Assembly: GCF_024398015.1 (NCBI RefSeq)
Contig: NZ_CP073747.1
Location: forward strand, 2,180,501 to 2,244,500
Source of the DNA: Kordiimonas sp. SCSIO 12610
GTDB lineage: Bacteria > Pseudomonadota > Alphaproteobacteria > Sphingomonadales > Kordiimonadaceae
DNA: 64,000 bases
Direction of reading: 5' to 3'
Shown here in pieces: positions 52,889 through 63,497 of this stretch (the stretch's first letter is position 1; each line of letters begins with the position of its first letter). The notes below the pieces were generated by a model. The model was not told the DNA's origin. It worked only from the letters and a program-made list of their open reading frames with translations, and searched no databases. A program made the translations under genes and the position numbers.

Positions 52889-53905
52889 TTATTTATAACC
52901 ACTAACTATTTGATTATACTTATTTTTAATTTCATCTATATTTTGACCTTCGTCCCTATTCAAGGACGAAAGCATTTCCCCTAAACGGGTTTCCAAATTT
53001 GCGCTTGCAGAACTTAAATTGCTTGCAACATCCTGCATTTCACTCATATCGCCATTGCAATGAAGCGCTAAATCACATCCTGCTGCAAAGGTCCGTCTTG
53101 TTCTTTCGCCCAGACTACCTTTCAGGGCCTGCATCGACAGATCATCAGACATCAACACACCTTTAAAGCCAATTTCTCCACGGATGATATCTTCAATCAT
53201 TCGCTTTGACTGTGTTGCCGGCGCGGTGTCATCAATATCGCTGAAAACGATATGTGCGGTCATTGCAAGCGGCATATGGGCCATTTTTTTAAATGGCTGG
53301 AAATCAAAATTGGACAAGTCTGAATGCGATACATTGACCGTCGGAAGCGATAAATGGCTATCCACATCCGCGCGGCCATGCCCCGGAATATGCTTGATAA
53401 CGGGAAGCACACCTGAATTCATCAAGGCGTTTGCAGCAACACTACCCAAATCAGCAACAATCTCAGGCGTCAATCCATAGGCACGATCACCGATGATCGG
53501 GTCAGAACCTTCAACAGGAATATCGAGCACAGGCAGACAATCAACATTAATCCCGACACTGAGCAAATCATGTGCTATCAACTGACTATTGAGCGCAACT
53601 GCTTCCCATGCCAGATCTTTGTCTTCATGATAAATATGGCCAAAAAACTGTGCTGTCGGATAGTTCGACCAATGCGGAGGCTTCATACGCTGCACGCGCC
53701 CGCCTTCCTGATCAATCAGAACCAATGTATTGTCGCCAGAGATTTCCCGGAATTGATCTGTCAGCAACTTAACCTGGTCGGGCGTATCAATATTACGTGC
53801 AAAAAGGATATAACCAACGGGTAAAACCGACTTAAAGAAGGATATTTCCTCATCAGTCAGGATTAACCCTGCACAGCCAAAAATTACGGGCTGTCTTTTT
53901 GTCAT
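52889..53905 (-). CDS. nagZ: Beta-N-acetylhexosaminidase NagZ
   Basis: 338 residues, glycoside hydrolase family 3. The signature KHIPGHGRADVDSH (171-184) carries the acid/base pair His, and the nucleophile is Asp254 in GVLMSDDLSMQAL. LIDQEGGRVQRM binds substrate. It releases GlcNAc from muropeptides in cytoplasmic cell-wall recycling. It starts one base after the SPOR gene stop. Confidence 0.96.
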   Translation of the reverse strand: MTKRQPVIFGCAGLILTDEEISFFKSVLPVGYILFARNIDTPDQVKLLTDQFREISGDNTLVLIDQEGGRVQRMKPPHWSNYPTAQFFGHIYHEDKDLAWEAVALNSQLIAHDLLSVGINVDCLPVLDIPVEGSDPIIGDRAYGLTPEIVADLGSVAANALMNSGVLPVIKHIPGHGRADVDSHLSLPTVNVSHSDLSNFDFQPFKKMAHMPLAMTAHIVFSDIDDTAPATQSKRMIEDIIRGEIGFKGVLMSDDLSMQALKGSLGERTRRTFAAGCDLALHCNGDMSEMQDVASNLSSASANLETRLGEMLSSLNRDEGQNIDEIKNKYNQIVSGYK

Positions 53906-53906
53906 G

Positions 53907-54725
53907 TTATGGTTTCACCACGATACAAGCCTGCCCTTTGGCCTTCAACGCCAAACATAGTTTGTCACTATCCGCACGCGTCGCAAGCCAACCTGCACGA
54001 AGGCGGTAAAGCGTCCTTCCTCCTGATTGAACAGGTTCATAAATCGGTGATAGATCACCGAGCTGAGGGCGATATTTCTGACGCAATCCCGGCCACGCCC
54101 GCTCCGCCCTTGCCCGAGTGCCATATGCGCCAAGCTGAATAACAAACTCGCCTTTTTGCGCTTCTACCTTCGCTTTTTCGGTAACTGTTTTCGGCAAGGT
54201 AATTTTTGGCACTTCAACCTTAGCGGTCTCAACTTTCTCAGGCGCTGATTGAGTAGCAACAGGTTCAGAAGAAGCTTGGTCATTACCATCTTCCACATCC
54301 GCCAAAACATCATTCAACGCTTTCTGTGCGTCTGTTGTGACCTGATCAACTTCACCCTCGTCAATATTGGTTGCGAGTTTTGGAAGTTCTTCAACTGGTT
54401 GTTCGGGCTGTTCGCCCAACTGAGCGGCAGATGTATTCGGGTTACCTGCGCCCTGTTCAAAAACCTGTTTGTCCTGATGCGGGATATTCATTCCCCCTTG
54501 GTCGCTTGGGCGTTCCTTGATCGGATCACCAGAGGCTGTGATTATTCGCGGTCCATTTTGCGCCTGATCCGATGTCCCGAAAACATAGATGGCAGCGATA
54601 AACACCACAACCAAGATGGCAGCAACACCAGCAAACACAAAAACCAGTTTCCCGCCAAAGAGACCATCACTGCCCTCTTCTTCAGGTACGGGCTGTAACC
54701 ATGGAGGTGTTTCCCGATCAGACAT
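53907..54725 (-). CDS. SPOR-domain membrane protein
   Basis: 272 residues: a short cytoplasmic head with PPWLQPVPEEEG, one membrane helix (about 27-49), a long acidic linker, and a C-terminal SPOR domain (about 195-270: FVIQLGAYGTRARAERAWPG, LYRLRAGWLATRADSDKLC). SPOR binds denuded glycan at the septum. The position before nagZ is conserved in the class. Confidence 0.92.
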   Translation of the reverse strand: MSDRETPPWLQPVPEEEGSDGLFGGKLVFVFAGVAAILVVVFIAAIYVFGTSDQAQNGPRIITASGDPIKERPSDQGGMNIPHQDKQVFEQGAGNPNTSAAQLGEQPEQPVEELPKLATNIDEGEVDQVTTDAQKALNDVLADVEDGNDQASSEPVATQSAPEKVETAKVEVPKITLPKTVTEKAKVEAQKGEFVIQLGAYGTRARAERAWPGLRQKYRPQLGDLSPIYEPVQSGGRTLYRLRAGWLATRADSDKLCLALKAKGQACIVVKP

Positions 54726-54785
54726 ATTTCCAATTCCCCTATCGCATCATTGCAAAAGCTTAGTCACTTTGCGCTTTTACTGACT

Positions 54786-56537
54786 TTACCGCATTTCCTT
54801 CATGGGCTCTACACCCAGAATAGCAAGTCCGCTCGCAATAACAAGCGCTACGGAACGAATAAGCGCCAAGCGTGCCCTAGTTACCTCTGGGTCATTCTCG
54901 ATGATAAAGCGTAAAGACGGGTCATCATTCCCTTTATTCCAGAAGGCATGGAATTCGGACGCCAAATCATAAAGAAAGAATGCGATCCGGTGCGGCTCAT
55001 GGGCTTCTGCCGCCGCTTCAACCATCCGCGGCCAAGCACAGCACTGCTTGATCATCATCATTTCACCCTCGCTTACAAGGCGCGAAACGTCCGCACTCTC
55101 TAACGCACTATCACTTGTATCCATATCAGGGAAAGCGTCTTTCGCGCGGTTAAGGACAGAACAGACCCGGGCATGCGCATACTGAACATAAAATACAGGG
55201 TTATCCTTTGACTGCTCCATCACTTTGGAGAAATCAAAATCAAGCGGTGCATCGTTTTTGCGTGTCAGCATAATGAAACGTGTTACATCGCGGCCAACCT
55301 CGTCAACAACCTCCCGAAGTGTGATAAACGTTCCTGCGCGCTTTGACATTTTTACGGGTTCACCATCACGGAAAAGACGCACAAGCTGACAAAGCTTCAC
55401 GTCCAATTCACCGTCTTCTGCCAAGCCTTTAACCGCAGCTTGCATACGTTTAACGTATCCCCCATGATCAGCGCCCCAGACATTGATCATGTTTTTAAAG
55501 CCGCGCTGATATTTATCATAATGGTATGCAATATCCGCCCCAAAATAGGTGTAATCACCATTTGATTTCTTTAGCGCTCGGTCAACATCGTCACCAAAGT
55601 CGGTTGCCCGGAAAAGTGTTTGTTCCCGTTCTTCCCAATCATCAGGTAGCTTACCCTTTGGAGGCTCTAAAACGCCCTCGTAGATGTGACCTTTTGCACG
55701 AAGGGTTTCAACAACATCATCAATACGGCCGCTCTCATGAAGCGTACGTTCTGAGAAGAAAACGTCATGCTTAACACCGAGGGCGCCAAGATCATCACGG
55801 ATAAGGTCCATCATAGCGTCCGTCGCATCAAGGCGAATAGCCTGTATCCACTCACTTTCATTTGCGTTTAGGAATTTATCGCCGTATTTTTCCTTAAGCA
55901 TCTCACCGACAGGCACTAGATAATCACCAGGATAGAGGCCTTCAGGAATGTCGCCGATATCCTCACCAAATGCTTCGCGGTATCTTAGATATGCTGATTT
56001 AGCGAGCACATCAATCTGACTACCAGCGTCATTAATCACATATTCCTTTGTGACATCAAACCCGGCTTTTTCCAGCAAATTAGCAAGCGCATCGCCGAAC
56101 ACTGCACCGCGAACATGACCAACATGCATCGGACCTGTTGGGTTAGCGGAGACATATTCAACATTCACTGGCGTATTATCGCCAACCGATGAGTTACCAA
56201 ACCCTGTTCCCTCAGCGAGGATAGTTTGCACCTGCTGCTGCCAAAAACCAGGCGCCAGACGCATATTGATAAACCCAGGCCCTGCAATCTCAACCGTTTC
56301 GATACTCTCAACCGTTTCCAAACGCGGCTTCAACAAATCAGCAATATCGCGCGGTTTACGCTTAGCCTGTTTCGAGAGAACAAGCGCTGCATTGGTTGCA
56401 ATGTCGCCGTGGCTTGCATCGCGAGGTGGCTCAACTGATATATTTTTCAAGTCCAGATCAGCAGGCAAATCACCGCACGCAGACAGCTCATTCAACAATT
56501 CATCAATGACACCACGAAAGTGGGTGAAAACATTCAT
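54786..56537 (-). CDS. argS: Arginyl-tRNA synthetase
   Basis: 583 residues. The class I motifs are [19 protein letters not shown] (HVGH in place of HIGH) and [10 protein letters not shown] (KMSKR). The Add-1 N-terminal domain (1-110) and the helical anticodon domain with DALRM-like end are present. Its ATG overlaps the dgt stop (ATGA). Confidence 0.97.
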   Translation of the reverse strand: MNVFTHFRGVIDELLNELSACGDLPADLDLKNISVEPPRDASHGDIATNAALVLSKQAKRKPRDIADLLKPRLETVESIETVEIAGPGFINMRLAPGFWQQQVQTILAEGTGFGNSSVGDNTPVNVEYVSANPTGPMHVGHVRGAVFGDALANLLEKAGFDVTKEYVINDAGSQIDVLAKSAYLRYREAFGEDIGDIPEGLYPGDYLVPVGEMLKEKYGDKFLNANESEWIQAIRLDATDAMMDLIRDDLGALGVKHDVFFSERTLHESGRIDDVVETLRAKGHIYEGVLEPPKGKLPDDWEEREQTLFRATDFGDDVDRALKKSNGDYTYFGADIAYHYDKYQRGFKNMINVWGADHGGYVKRMQAAVKGLAEDGELDVKLCQLVRLFRDGEPVKMSKRAGTFITLREVVDEVGRDVTRFIMLTRKNDAPLDFDFSKVMEQSKDNPVFYVQYAHARVCSVLNRAKDAFPDMDTSDSALESADVSRLVSEGEMMMIKQCCAWPRMVEAAAEAHEPHRIAFFLYDLASEFHAFWNKGNDDPSLRFIIENDPEVTRARLALIRSVALVIASGLAILGVEPMKEMR

Positions 56538-57745
56538 AGGGATACCCTTGATAGATCAAATAATTTTCCGTGTTCCCTGAAGGCAAATCTGTCAGTCATT
56601 CCGGCGATAAAATCGGCAACAACCCTTGCAGTTTCAGGCGAATTCGCCTCGCCTGCTTTTGCGCTCCATTCAGTGGGCAAACATTCTGGCTCGGAGATAT
56701 ATAGGTCAAATAGGTCTTTGACCACTCTTTTTGCCTTACTGGCCATTCTATTAACAAGATAATGCCTGTACATTTTCTGGAACAGGAAAGACTTCAGCGC
56801 AATCACAGCATCATGCATATCCTTACCGAAGGAAATTACAGGCTGCGCGGCTTGTCTGATATCGTCAGGGCTTTGAGGGTTCAATTCCTCAATCCGGCGG
56901 TTACTTTCAACCATAAGATCACCAACCATCCGGTTGATCATACGGCGCACAAGCTCATGAATTGTAACGTCAAGCGGTGCATCCGGATATGTCCATTTCA
57001 CTTCATCGATCAGCTTGGCAACAACTGGAATTGTTTTAAGCTCATCGAGTGTGAAAATATTGGCGCGTAAACCATCATCAAGGTCGTGGCTTGAGTAAGC
57101 AATATCATCCGCGATAGCAGCGACCTGCGCTTCTGCACTTGCAAACGTATGAAGTTCCAGGTCGTTATCCGGCAAATAATCACGCAGCCCAAACGGAAGC
57201 TCTGCTGGTGGGTTTTTATGATCAATCTTCTCTTTCACAAGCGGCCCATTGTGCTTTGCAAGACCTTCAAGCGTTTCCCATGTCAGGTTCAACCCTTGAA
57301 AAGCTGCATAGCGATGCTCGGCCCTGGTGAGTAAGCGAATAGCCTGCGCATTATGATCAAAACCTTCATATTCTTCCATACATTCATTGAGGATTTCCTC
57401 ACCCGCATGACCGAAAGGAGGATGACCAAGATCGTGCGCAAGCGCAAGCGCCTCACCCAAATCTTCATTCAGATGCATGGACCGGCAAATTGAACGGGCA
57501 ATTTGAGCAACCTCAAGCGAATGCGTGAGGCGTGTACGATAATGATCACCTTCATGATACACGAAAACCTGTGTTTTGTGTTTCAATCGCCTGAAACTGG
57601 AAGAATGGATAACCCGGTCACGGTCACGTTGATAACAACTGCGCCCCACGCCCTCTGGTTCTGGAACGATCCGCCCCCGAGTTTCTGATGGTTTACAAGC
57701 ATACGGTGCCAATGTGTCCTCATATGACATGCCCGTTTCAACCAT
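56534..57745 (-). CDS. dgt: dGTP triphosphohydrolase-like protein
   Basis: 403 residues from ATG 57745, which follows GGGAGAAAGTA; a longer frame to 57886 lacks one. HD-domain motifs are [37 protein letters not shown] and [19 protein letters not shown]. It cleaves dNTPs to nucleoside plus triphosphate. It heads the operon that runs to the LysM/M23 gene. Confidence 0.95.
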   Translation of the reverse strand: MVETGMSYEDTLAPYACKPSETRGRIVPEPEGVGRSCYQRDRDRVIHSSSFRRLKHKTQVFVYHEGDHYRTRLTHSLEVAQIARSICRSMHLNEDLGEALALAHDLGHPPFGHAGEEILNECMEEYEGFDHNAQAIRLLTRAEHRYAAFQGLNLTWETLEGLAKHNGPLVKEKIDHKNPPAELPFGLRDYLPDNDLELHTFASAEAQVAAIADDIAYSSHDLDDGLRANIFTLDELKTIPVVAKLIDEVKWTYPDAPLDVTIHELVRRMINRMVGDLMVESNRRIEELNPQSPDDIRQAAQPVISFGKDMHDAVIALKSFLFQKMYRHYLVNRMASKAKRVVKDLFDLYISEPECLPTEWSAKAGEANSPETARVVADFIAGMTDRFAFREHGKLFDLSRVSL

Positions 57746-57986
57746 TACTTTCTCCCAACTATAATGCCAGTTCGATGCTTCGATTTCGACTCTGACAAAA
57801 GTCTGAAAGAAAACCGAAACCCAACCTGAAAAATCTTTCATGAATAACGAATAGCGCACAATATCTATTGAAGGATGGAAGGGCAATAGTTTGTCGAAGA
57901 TATTTAAATTTACATAGGCGGCGATCGTGTAAATTCCTGAAAATCAAAATTTTGCCACACATATTAACAAAAGATTAATTTATGAT

Positions 57987-58571
57987 TTGTATGTGGCAGA
58001 AAAATTAACTATACATTTCTATATGTTTGAAATCATTGACATACACGAGCTTCAGAGCTCAGCATTTTGTGCCCCATTCCAGTCACGGGCACTCCATCAT
58101 TGGCTTGATATTTCAGACGGGCGCAAATTCCCGCTTAAGCGGAATTTCAGACCGCAATTATTTTCAAACTTCCTGCCTCAATTTGCTATTATTGCCCTTG
58201 GCGAAAGCCTTGAAAAGCATCAGACACGGCTTATGGGAACCGCGGTTATGGAAGTTCTGGGGATTGCCAACAGCAACAATCATTTGCTTGCAACGCAAAA
58301 CCCGTACCTCAGTGATATTTTGAAAAAAATGCTTGAGGATGTTGCAACAACAACAAAGCCAAGCTTCTATCGGATGACGCACGATTTTGATCAGCGCTTA
58401 TCTACATTCAACTTTACAGCGCTATCCCTACCGTTTTCCGCATCAGAGGATAACGACACCTTTGATATGTTTATTCTCGCATTTGATTTCAGCGAGTCTA
58501 ATGATATCAAACGTTTAGATAATATGACCCATCCGCTCTACACCCCGGCGAATAAAACCTCGATGATCTAG
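57987..58571 (+). CDS. PAS-domain protein (alphaproteobacterial PAS_5 type)
   Basis: 194 residues. Residues about 35-165 match the PAS_5 pattern: ALHHWLDISDGRKFPLKRNF, then RPQLFSNFLPQFAIIALGES, YRMTHDFDQRLSTFNFTALS, LPFSASEDNDTFDMFILAFD. Such stand-alone PAS proteins are numerous in Alphaproteobacteria and mostly unstudied. No ribosome site distinguishes the ATGs at 57987 and 58023. It is divergent from dgt, with erpA downstream. Confidence 0.72.
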   Translation: MYVAEKLTIHFYMFEIIDIHELQSSAFCAPFQSRALHHWLDISDGRKFPLKRNFRPQLFSNFLPQFAIIALGESLEKHQTRLMGTAVMEVLGIANSNNHLLATQNPYLSDILKKMLEDVATTTKPSFYRMTHDFDQRLSTFNFTALSLPFSASEDNDTFDMFILAFDFSESNDIKRLDNMTHPLYTPANKTSMI

Positions 58572-58683
58572 GGCATTCCTGAATTCGTAAGATCGATACC
58601 ATTTAAATTCAAATAAACGTAAATACCCTTGACCATTCTGGCCATTGATACGATATAATCAGTCTGAAATGGAGAGTGATATC

Positions 58684-59025
58684 ATGTCTGAACAAGCTTC
58701 CCCGGTTTCCCTAAGCGCCAAAGCTGCCGAGCGTGTTGCCGCCCTTATCGAACAACAGGGCAATGACAATCTTAAATTACGCCTCAGCGTATCTGGTGGA
58801 GGCTGCAGTGGCTTTCAATACGGCTTTGAATTCGATGAAGAGCAGAAAAATGATGACATTGTCGTTGAACGTGACGGTGTGACGATGCTGGTTGACAATA
58901 CCTCGCTGCTTTATTTGTTCGGCTCAGAAGTTGATTTTGTTGAGGATTTGGTCGGCGCTTCGTTTCAAGTGGTTAACCCAAACGCAAGCTCATCCTGTGG
59001 CTGCGGGTCTTCATTCGCCATATAA
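58684..59025 (+). CDS. erpA: Iron-sulfur carrier ErpA-like protein
   Basis: 113 residues from ATG 58684, preceded by GGAGAG. The A-type carrier Cys are in [16 protein letters not shown] and SSCGCGSSF. It delivers Fe-S clusters to apo-proteins; among the A-type family (IscA, SufA, ErpA) the isolated position favours ErpA. It is followed by xthA 24 bases later. Confidence 0.92.
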   Translation: MSEQASPVSLSAKAAERVAALIEQQGNDNLKLRLSVSGGGCSGFQYGFEFDEEQKNDDIVVERDGVTMLVDNTSLLYLFGSEVDFVEDLVGASFQVVNPNASSSCGCGSSFAI

Positions 59026-59049
59026 ACAGTAAGCTAAAGAGTCTCTTCA

Positions 59050-59835
59050 ATGAAAATAGCAACCTTCAATATCAATGGCATCAAGGCAAGGTTGCCAAGG
59101 CTTTTGGAATGGCTGGATGAATTTTCACCCGATGTCGCTTGCCTGCAAGAAATCAAAAGTATTGATGAAAATTTCCCACGGCTCGAAATCGAAGAAAAAG
59201 GCTGGCACGTTGAAACACACGGTCAAAAATCCTTTAACGGTGTCGCCTTTATTTCAAAACACCCCATTGAAAACACTCTTCGTGGGCTCCCGGGCCATAA
59301 CGGCGAACCCTTCCTAGACGACGAGCAAGCCCGGTATATAGAGGCAACAATAAAGGGAGTTCGGATCGCGTCAATTTATCTTCCGAACGGCAACCCGCGC
59401 CCGGGGCCAAAGTTCGATTATAAGCTTGAATGGATGGATCGCCTTATCAGCCATGCAAAGCGCCTTTTAGAGACCGAGCAACCCGTTGTCCTCGCTGGTG
59501 ATTATAATGTAATCCCCCATGATGAGGATTGTTATAACCCCGCAGCATGGACAGAGGATGCCCTAACCCAGCCGGAAAGCCGCGCTCGCTTAAGGTCTTT
59601 GATTAATCTCGGGTACCTGGATGCTATTAGGCAAATAAACCCTGTTGGCCCTATGTATAGTTATTGGGATTTCCAGCGCGGGGCATGGCAAAAAGACAAT
59701 GGCATCCGAATTGACCATCTTCTTCTGTCAGCGCAAGCAGCGGACCGTCTGAAAGACAGCGGCATTGACCGCGTGCCAAGAGGCAAGGAAAAACCAAGCG
59801 ATCACACGCCCGCCTGGATCGAACTTAGAGACTAG
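59050..59835 (+). CDS. xthA: Exodeoxyribonuclease III
   Basis: 261 residues. Metal and catalytic motifs are MKIATFNINGIKARLPRLLE, CLQEIKSID, VVLAGDYNVIPHDEDCYNP, RIDHLLLS and PSDHTPAWIEL. It repairs abasic sites in DNA. The ribosome site is weak; translation may be coupled to erpA. Confidence 0.95.
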   Translation: MKIATFNINGIKARLPRLLEWLDEFSPDVACLQEIKSIDENFPRLEIEEKGWHVETHGQKSFNGVAFISKHPIENTLRGLPGHNGEPFLDDEQARYIEATIKGVRIASIYLPNGNPRPGPKFDYKLEWMDRLISHAKRLLETEQPVVLAGDYNVIPHDEDCYNPAAWTEDALTQPESRARLRSLINLGYLDAIRQINPVGPMYSYWDFQRGAWQKDNGIRIDHLLLSAQAADRLKDSGIDRVPRGKEKPSDHTPAWIELRD

Positions 59836-59855
59836 ACTAGACGATAGCTTTCATC

Positions 59856-60308
59856 TTAAGCGTCGACAGTTTCGTATTTTTCACCTTCACGGTTAGCTTC
59901 GGGCCTGCCGAGTTCCGTGAGTGACGGTGTGATATGTTCGTCTATACTGACGATCTGATTTTTGGTATTCACATGAACCGCTCGTGAAACACGGCCCGGC
60001 AAATCATACGCAGGAACGCTTTCGTAGCCCATAATGATTGCGAGATCGCCCTTGGTAAACTGATGAGCGGCCGCACCATTGAGGCAAATAACACCGCTAT
60101 TTTCAGTGCCTTCAATAACATAAGTCTGAATACGTTCACCGTTTGTAATGTTCACAACATCGACAAGCGTATGCGGTAGAATACCAGACGCACGTAACAA
60201 TGCAGGATCAACCGTAATAGACCCAACATAATGGAGCTCCGCCCCCGTAACCGTTACACGGTGGAGTTTTCCATACATAAATTGCCTTAGTGCGCCGTCA
60301 AGTTTCAT
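59856..60308 (-). CDS. panD: Aspartate 1-decarboxylase
   Basis: 150 residues. FMYGKLHRVTVTGAELHYVG, S: the self-cleavage pair is Gly29-Ser30 in YVGSITVD, giving the pyruvoyl group. GENA-type motif appears as LNGAAAHQFTKGD. It makes beta-alanine for pantothenate. The N terminus is about five residues longer than usual, and the tail beyond the core (about 120-150) is also longer. Confidence 0.94.
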   Translation of the reverse strand: MKLDGALRQFMYGKLHRVTVTGAELHYVGSITVDPALLRASGILPHTLVDVVNITNGERIQTYVIEGTENSGVICLNGAAAHQFTKGDLAIIMGYESVPAYDLPGRVSRAVHVNTKNQIVSIDEHITPSLTELGRPEANREGEKYETVDA

Positions 60309-60462
60309 ACCAAAATCCAGCTTGGTTATTTTTCAAAGACGCGCTTATTGCGAACAATGCTGAAGGCGTCAAGGAAAATCCATAAAATCAGTATCTGATA
60401 TATACGGTTACCATCAGATTTCAAGAGCCCGAAAGGGCTTTACTTAAACCTTCAGAAATGCA

Positions 60463-60489
60463 AAAGGCCGGACAAACAATCCGGCCTTT
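60463..60489 (-). terminator. Terminator upstream of panD
   Basis: AAAGGCCGGA-N7-TCCGGCCTTT is a perfect 10-bp stem, 35 bases after the stop of the membrane-protein gene. A smaller hairpin AGCCC-GAAA-GGGCT follows at 60426-60439 in the panD leader. Confidence 0.75.
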
Positions 60490-60523
60490 GAACGCTATTT
60501 ATTGCCTATGCAAGCAATCAAAA

Positions 60524-61351
60524 CTACTCAAAAATTTCCTCTTCCTCAGGAACACAGATCCGATAACGAATTCCATGGGCGACTGCGACACTGAAACCAA
60601 TATAAACACTCATTACATAGTTAATAATTGCGCTACCCCAAAAACTTCCCAATAGACCAGCAATGGTGGAAGGGATAAGAACCACTGCGTACAAAAGGAA
60701 CAAAACAATTGCAAAATCTATTGTATGTGGATGTTCCATTCCTTCCTTATCCGATTTTAGCGCGGTCTGAGTAAGGTTTGCTGAGAAAAGCGAGTAAATA
60801 ATACATATAATAATCAGGTAAACTACGCTTGTTAGAAGTGTTGCCCTTGTTTGGGCTGCAATATCGTTTGTAGCAGCTATTTGAGCCAATTCATCGAAAC
60901 TTGGAGCAAGTCCACTTAAATTCATGACAAACAATGCAACAATAACTGCAATGCCGAGCAATAATATGATGAAGATAAATTTCAACATATTAACAAGCGT
61001 TGCAGAAATCATGGCACCCACACTTTCGTAGCCTGCCCTGTCTGCACCGTAGGCCCCAAACCTGACCCAAAAGTTAAAAAGATAAGCGAGAACAGGCCCA
61101 ACCAACACCAGCCCTAAGATATAGGCTAGCCCTACATAAGCCGCATATTGCTGGACAATTTCCTGATTATTCGTCGGGTCGGCCATCGCTTGCAAAATTT
61201 CAGGTGTGATGCCTTTAGAAACACCATAAAAAACGGGTATCGCAATTGCGATTGCAAGTATAAGTACCGATTTAATAAGTGAGAACGGCGAGGATAAAGG
61301 TGCAGCTAAAGATGCCTTAAATACGTTAAGTGTTGGAAATGAATTTGCCAT
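60524..61351 (-). CDS. Six-helix membrane protein of unknown function
   Basis: 275 residues with about six membrane segments (near 25-45, 70-92, 120-142, 170-195, 210-232, 236-258). It begins MANSFPTLNVFKASLAAPLS and ends in an acidic tail. No transport or enzyme motif was recognised. GGGGAG precedes the start. Upstream is ilvD on the same strand, with its own stop 95 bases earlier. Confidence 0.75.
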   Translation of the reverse strand: MANSFPTLNVFKASLAAPLSSPFSLIKSVLILAIAIAIPVFYGVSKGITPEILQAMADPTNNQEIVQQYAAYVGLAYILGLVLVGPVLAYLFNFWVRFGAYGADRAGYESVGAMISATLVNMLKFIFIILLLGIAVIVALFVMNLSGLAPSFDELAQIAATNDIAAQTRATLLTSVVYLIIICIIYSLFSANLTQTALKSDKEGMEHPHTIDFAIVLFLLYAVVLIPSTIAGLLGSFWGSAIINYVMSVYIGFSVAVAHGIRYRICVPEEEEIFE

Positions 61352-61446
61352 GAAAGGCTCCCCTCGAAATAAATATTCATGGGGACCCTAGCGGATAATT
61401 TTCATTAGACCAAATAGTTTATTTTAATCGTCACACTTGTGTGGCG

Positions 61447-63291
61447 TTACAATTTTCTTACTGCACCTTCGCTCGCTGATGTCGTCAACATTGCATAGGC
61501 TTTCAGTGCCTTCGTGACCTTGCGTGAACGCTCTTCCGTCGGTTGCCATGCCTTATCACCCAAAGCGTTCATTTTCGCTTTGCGATCAGCAAGAACATCA
61601 TCGCTAATATCAACATCAATGGATCGGTTAGGAATATCGATTTTAATAATATCCCCTTCTTCAATAAGGGCTATGGCCCCACCTTCTGCCGCTTCTGGGC
61701 TTACATGGCCGATCGAGAGACCACTGGTTCCACCACTGAAACGGCCATCGGTCAGCAGCGCACATTCTTTACCGAGCCCCATAGATTTCAGATAACTGGT
61801 TGGATAGAGCATTTCCTGCATCCCAGGACCACCCCGCGGCCCCTCGTAGCGAATAACCACCACATCACCCGCTTCGATTTTACCGTCCAGAATTGCCGCA
61901 ACGGAACTATCTTGGCTTTCGAAAATTCGCGCGCGTCCGGTAAAGGTAAGGATGCTCTCGTCAACACCGGCGGTTTTCACAACGCAGCCATCTTCGGCAA
62001 TATTACCAAAAAGGACCGCCAAACCACCATCCTGACTGTAAGCATGTTCTTTCGCGCGGATACACCCTGCCGTACGATCCAAATCCAGACTATCAAATCT
62101 TTTGCTTTGGCTGAAGGCAACCTGTGTTGGAACACGCCCGGGGCCTGCCATATAAAACCGATGAATATCCGGATCATCGGTCTTTGTGACATCAAAATGA
62201 TCAACCGCATCACCGATAGTTGGCGTATGAACGGTTGTACAGTCGCGGTTTAAAAGCCCCGCACGATCAAGTTCGCCGAGGATCGCCATAATTCCACCCG
62301 CACGGTGAACATCCTGAATATGATATTTGTTTGTCGCTGGTGCAACTTTGCACAAATTCGGTACCTTGCGTGACATTCGGTCAATGTCACTAACGGTAAA
62401 ATTAACTTCCCCCTCTTGTGCTGCGGCAAGCAAGTGCAAAATTGTATTTGTCGATCCACCCATAGCGATATCAAGAGCGATTGCATTCTCAAAAGCATCA
62501 AAACTTGCGATCGAGCGCGGTAGAACACTATCATCCTCGCCTTCATAATATTGTTTGGCAATCGCAACAATCTGACGCCCTGCTGTTAGGAACAGTTCCT
62601 TTCGGTCTGCATGGGTTGCAAGCGTGGTTCCATTACCCGGCAGTGAAAGCCCAAGCGCTTCCGTTAGGCAATTCATGCTGTTCGCGGTAAACATACCACT
62701 ACAGGACCCGCACGTAGGGCACGCCGATCGCTCTATTTTTGCGACTTCCTCGTCTGAAATTTGAGGATTGGCGGCATCCACCATCGCGTCAACCAAATCA
62801 AGCTTACGAATTGCACCGTCCTCGCCGTAATCGGCTTCCCCTGCTTCCATAGGCCCACCTGAGACAAAGATCGCAGGGATATTAAGCCGCATCGCCGCCA
62901 TCAACATACCAGGCGTAATTTTATCGCAGTTGGAAATACACACAAGCGCATCCGCACAGTGTGCATTCGCCATATATTCCACGCTATCCGCTATGATTTC
63001 ACGGCTTGGTAGACTATAGAGCATCCCGTCGTGCCCCATGGCGATACCATCATCAACAGCAATGGTATTAAACTCTTTTGCTACACCACCCGCTTTCTCG
63101 ATCTCGCGCGCAACCAACTGACCCATGTCTTTCAAGTGAACATGGCCCGGCACAAACTGAGTAAAACTGTTAGCCACAGCAATGATTGGCTTATGAAAAT
63201 CATCATCTTTCATACCCGTTGCACGCCAGAGCGCACGTGCGCCCGCCATATTACGGCCATGGGTTGATGTTCGTGATCGATAGTGCGGCAT
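61447..63291 (-). CDS. ilvD: Dihydroxy-acid dehydratase
   Basis: 614 residues from ATG 63291 (AAGG upstream). The Fe-S and substrate motifs are [40 protein letters not shown] and [20 protein letters not shown]. It makes 2-oxo acids in valine and isoleucine synthesis. The three-Cys pattern and length fit the E. coli IlvD type. Confidence 0.97.
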   Translation of the reverse strand: MPHYRSRTSTHGRNMAGARALWRATGMKDDDFHKPIIAVANSFTQFVPGHVHLKDMGQLVAREIEKAGGVAKEFNTIAVDDGIAMGHDGMLYSLPSREIIADSVEYMANAHCADALVCISNCDKITPGMLMAAMRLNIPAIFVSGGPMEAGEADYGEDGAIRKLDLVDAMVDAANPQISDEEVAKIERSACPTCGSCSGMFTANSMNCLTEALGLSLPGNGTTLATHADRKELFLTAGRQIVAIAKQYYEGEDDSVLPRSIASFDAFENAIALDIAMGGSTNTILHLLAAAQEGEVNFTVSDIDRMSRKVPNLCKVAPATNKYHIQDVHRAGGIMAILGELDRAGLLNRDCTTVHTPTIGDAVDHFDVTKTDDPDIHRFYMAGPGRVPTQVAFSQSKRFDSLDLDRTAGCIRAKEHAYSQDGGLAVLFGNIAEDGCVVKTAGVDESILTFTGRARIFESQDSSVAAILDGKIEAGDVVVIRYEGPRGGPGMQEMLYPTSYLKSMGLGKECALLTDGRFSGGTSGLSIGHVSPEAAEGGAIALIEEGDIIKIDIPNRSIDVDISDDVLADRKAKMNALGDKAWQPTEERSRKVTKALKAYAMLTTSASEGAVRKL

Positions 63292-63458
63292 AATCAAAAC
63301 CTTGATAGATATGGTTAGCTAATTTCGCTGCACCATATAAAGTTACAAAGCAAAAGTCGATAATAATAAACTGATATATGAATATAATTTATAATATAAA
63401 TTCAAAAATATAAGATTTTTTATAATCTTTAGCCATCAACCGTGTTCAAAAGTCAAAA

Positions 63459-63482
63459 AAAGAGCCTCGAATGAGGCTCTTT
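63459..63482 (-). terminator. Terminator of the right-edge gene
   Basis: AAAGAGCCTC-GAAT-GAGGCTCTTT perfect stem; on the minus strand a run of seven T follows. It lies 16 bases past the stop of the edge gene. Confidence 0.92.
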
Positions 63483-63497
63483 CAAATCATATTCAGA

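Noticed and set aside
61543-62253. 236-residue plus-strand open frame
   Set aside because: Antisense to ilvD, whose motifs are unambiguous.
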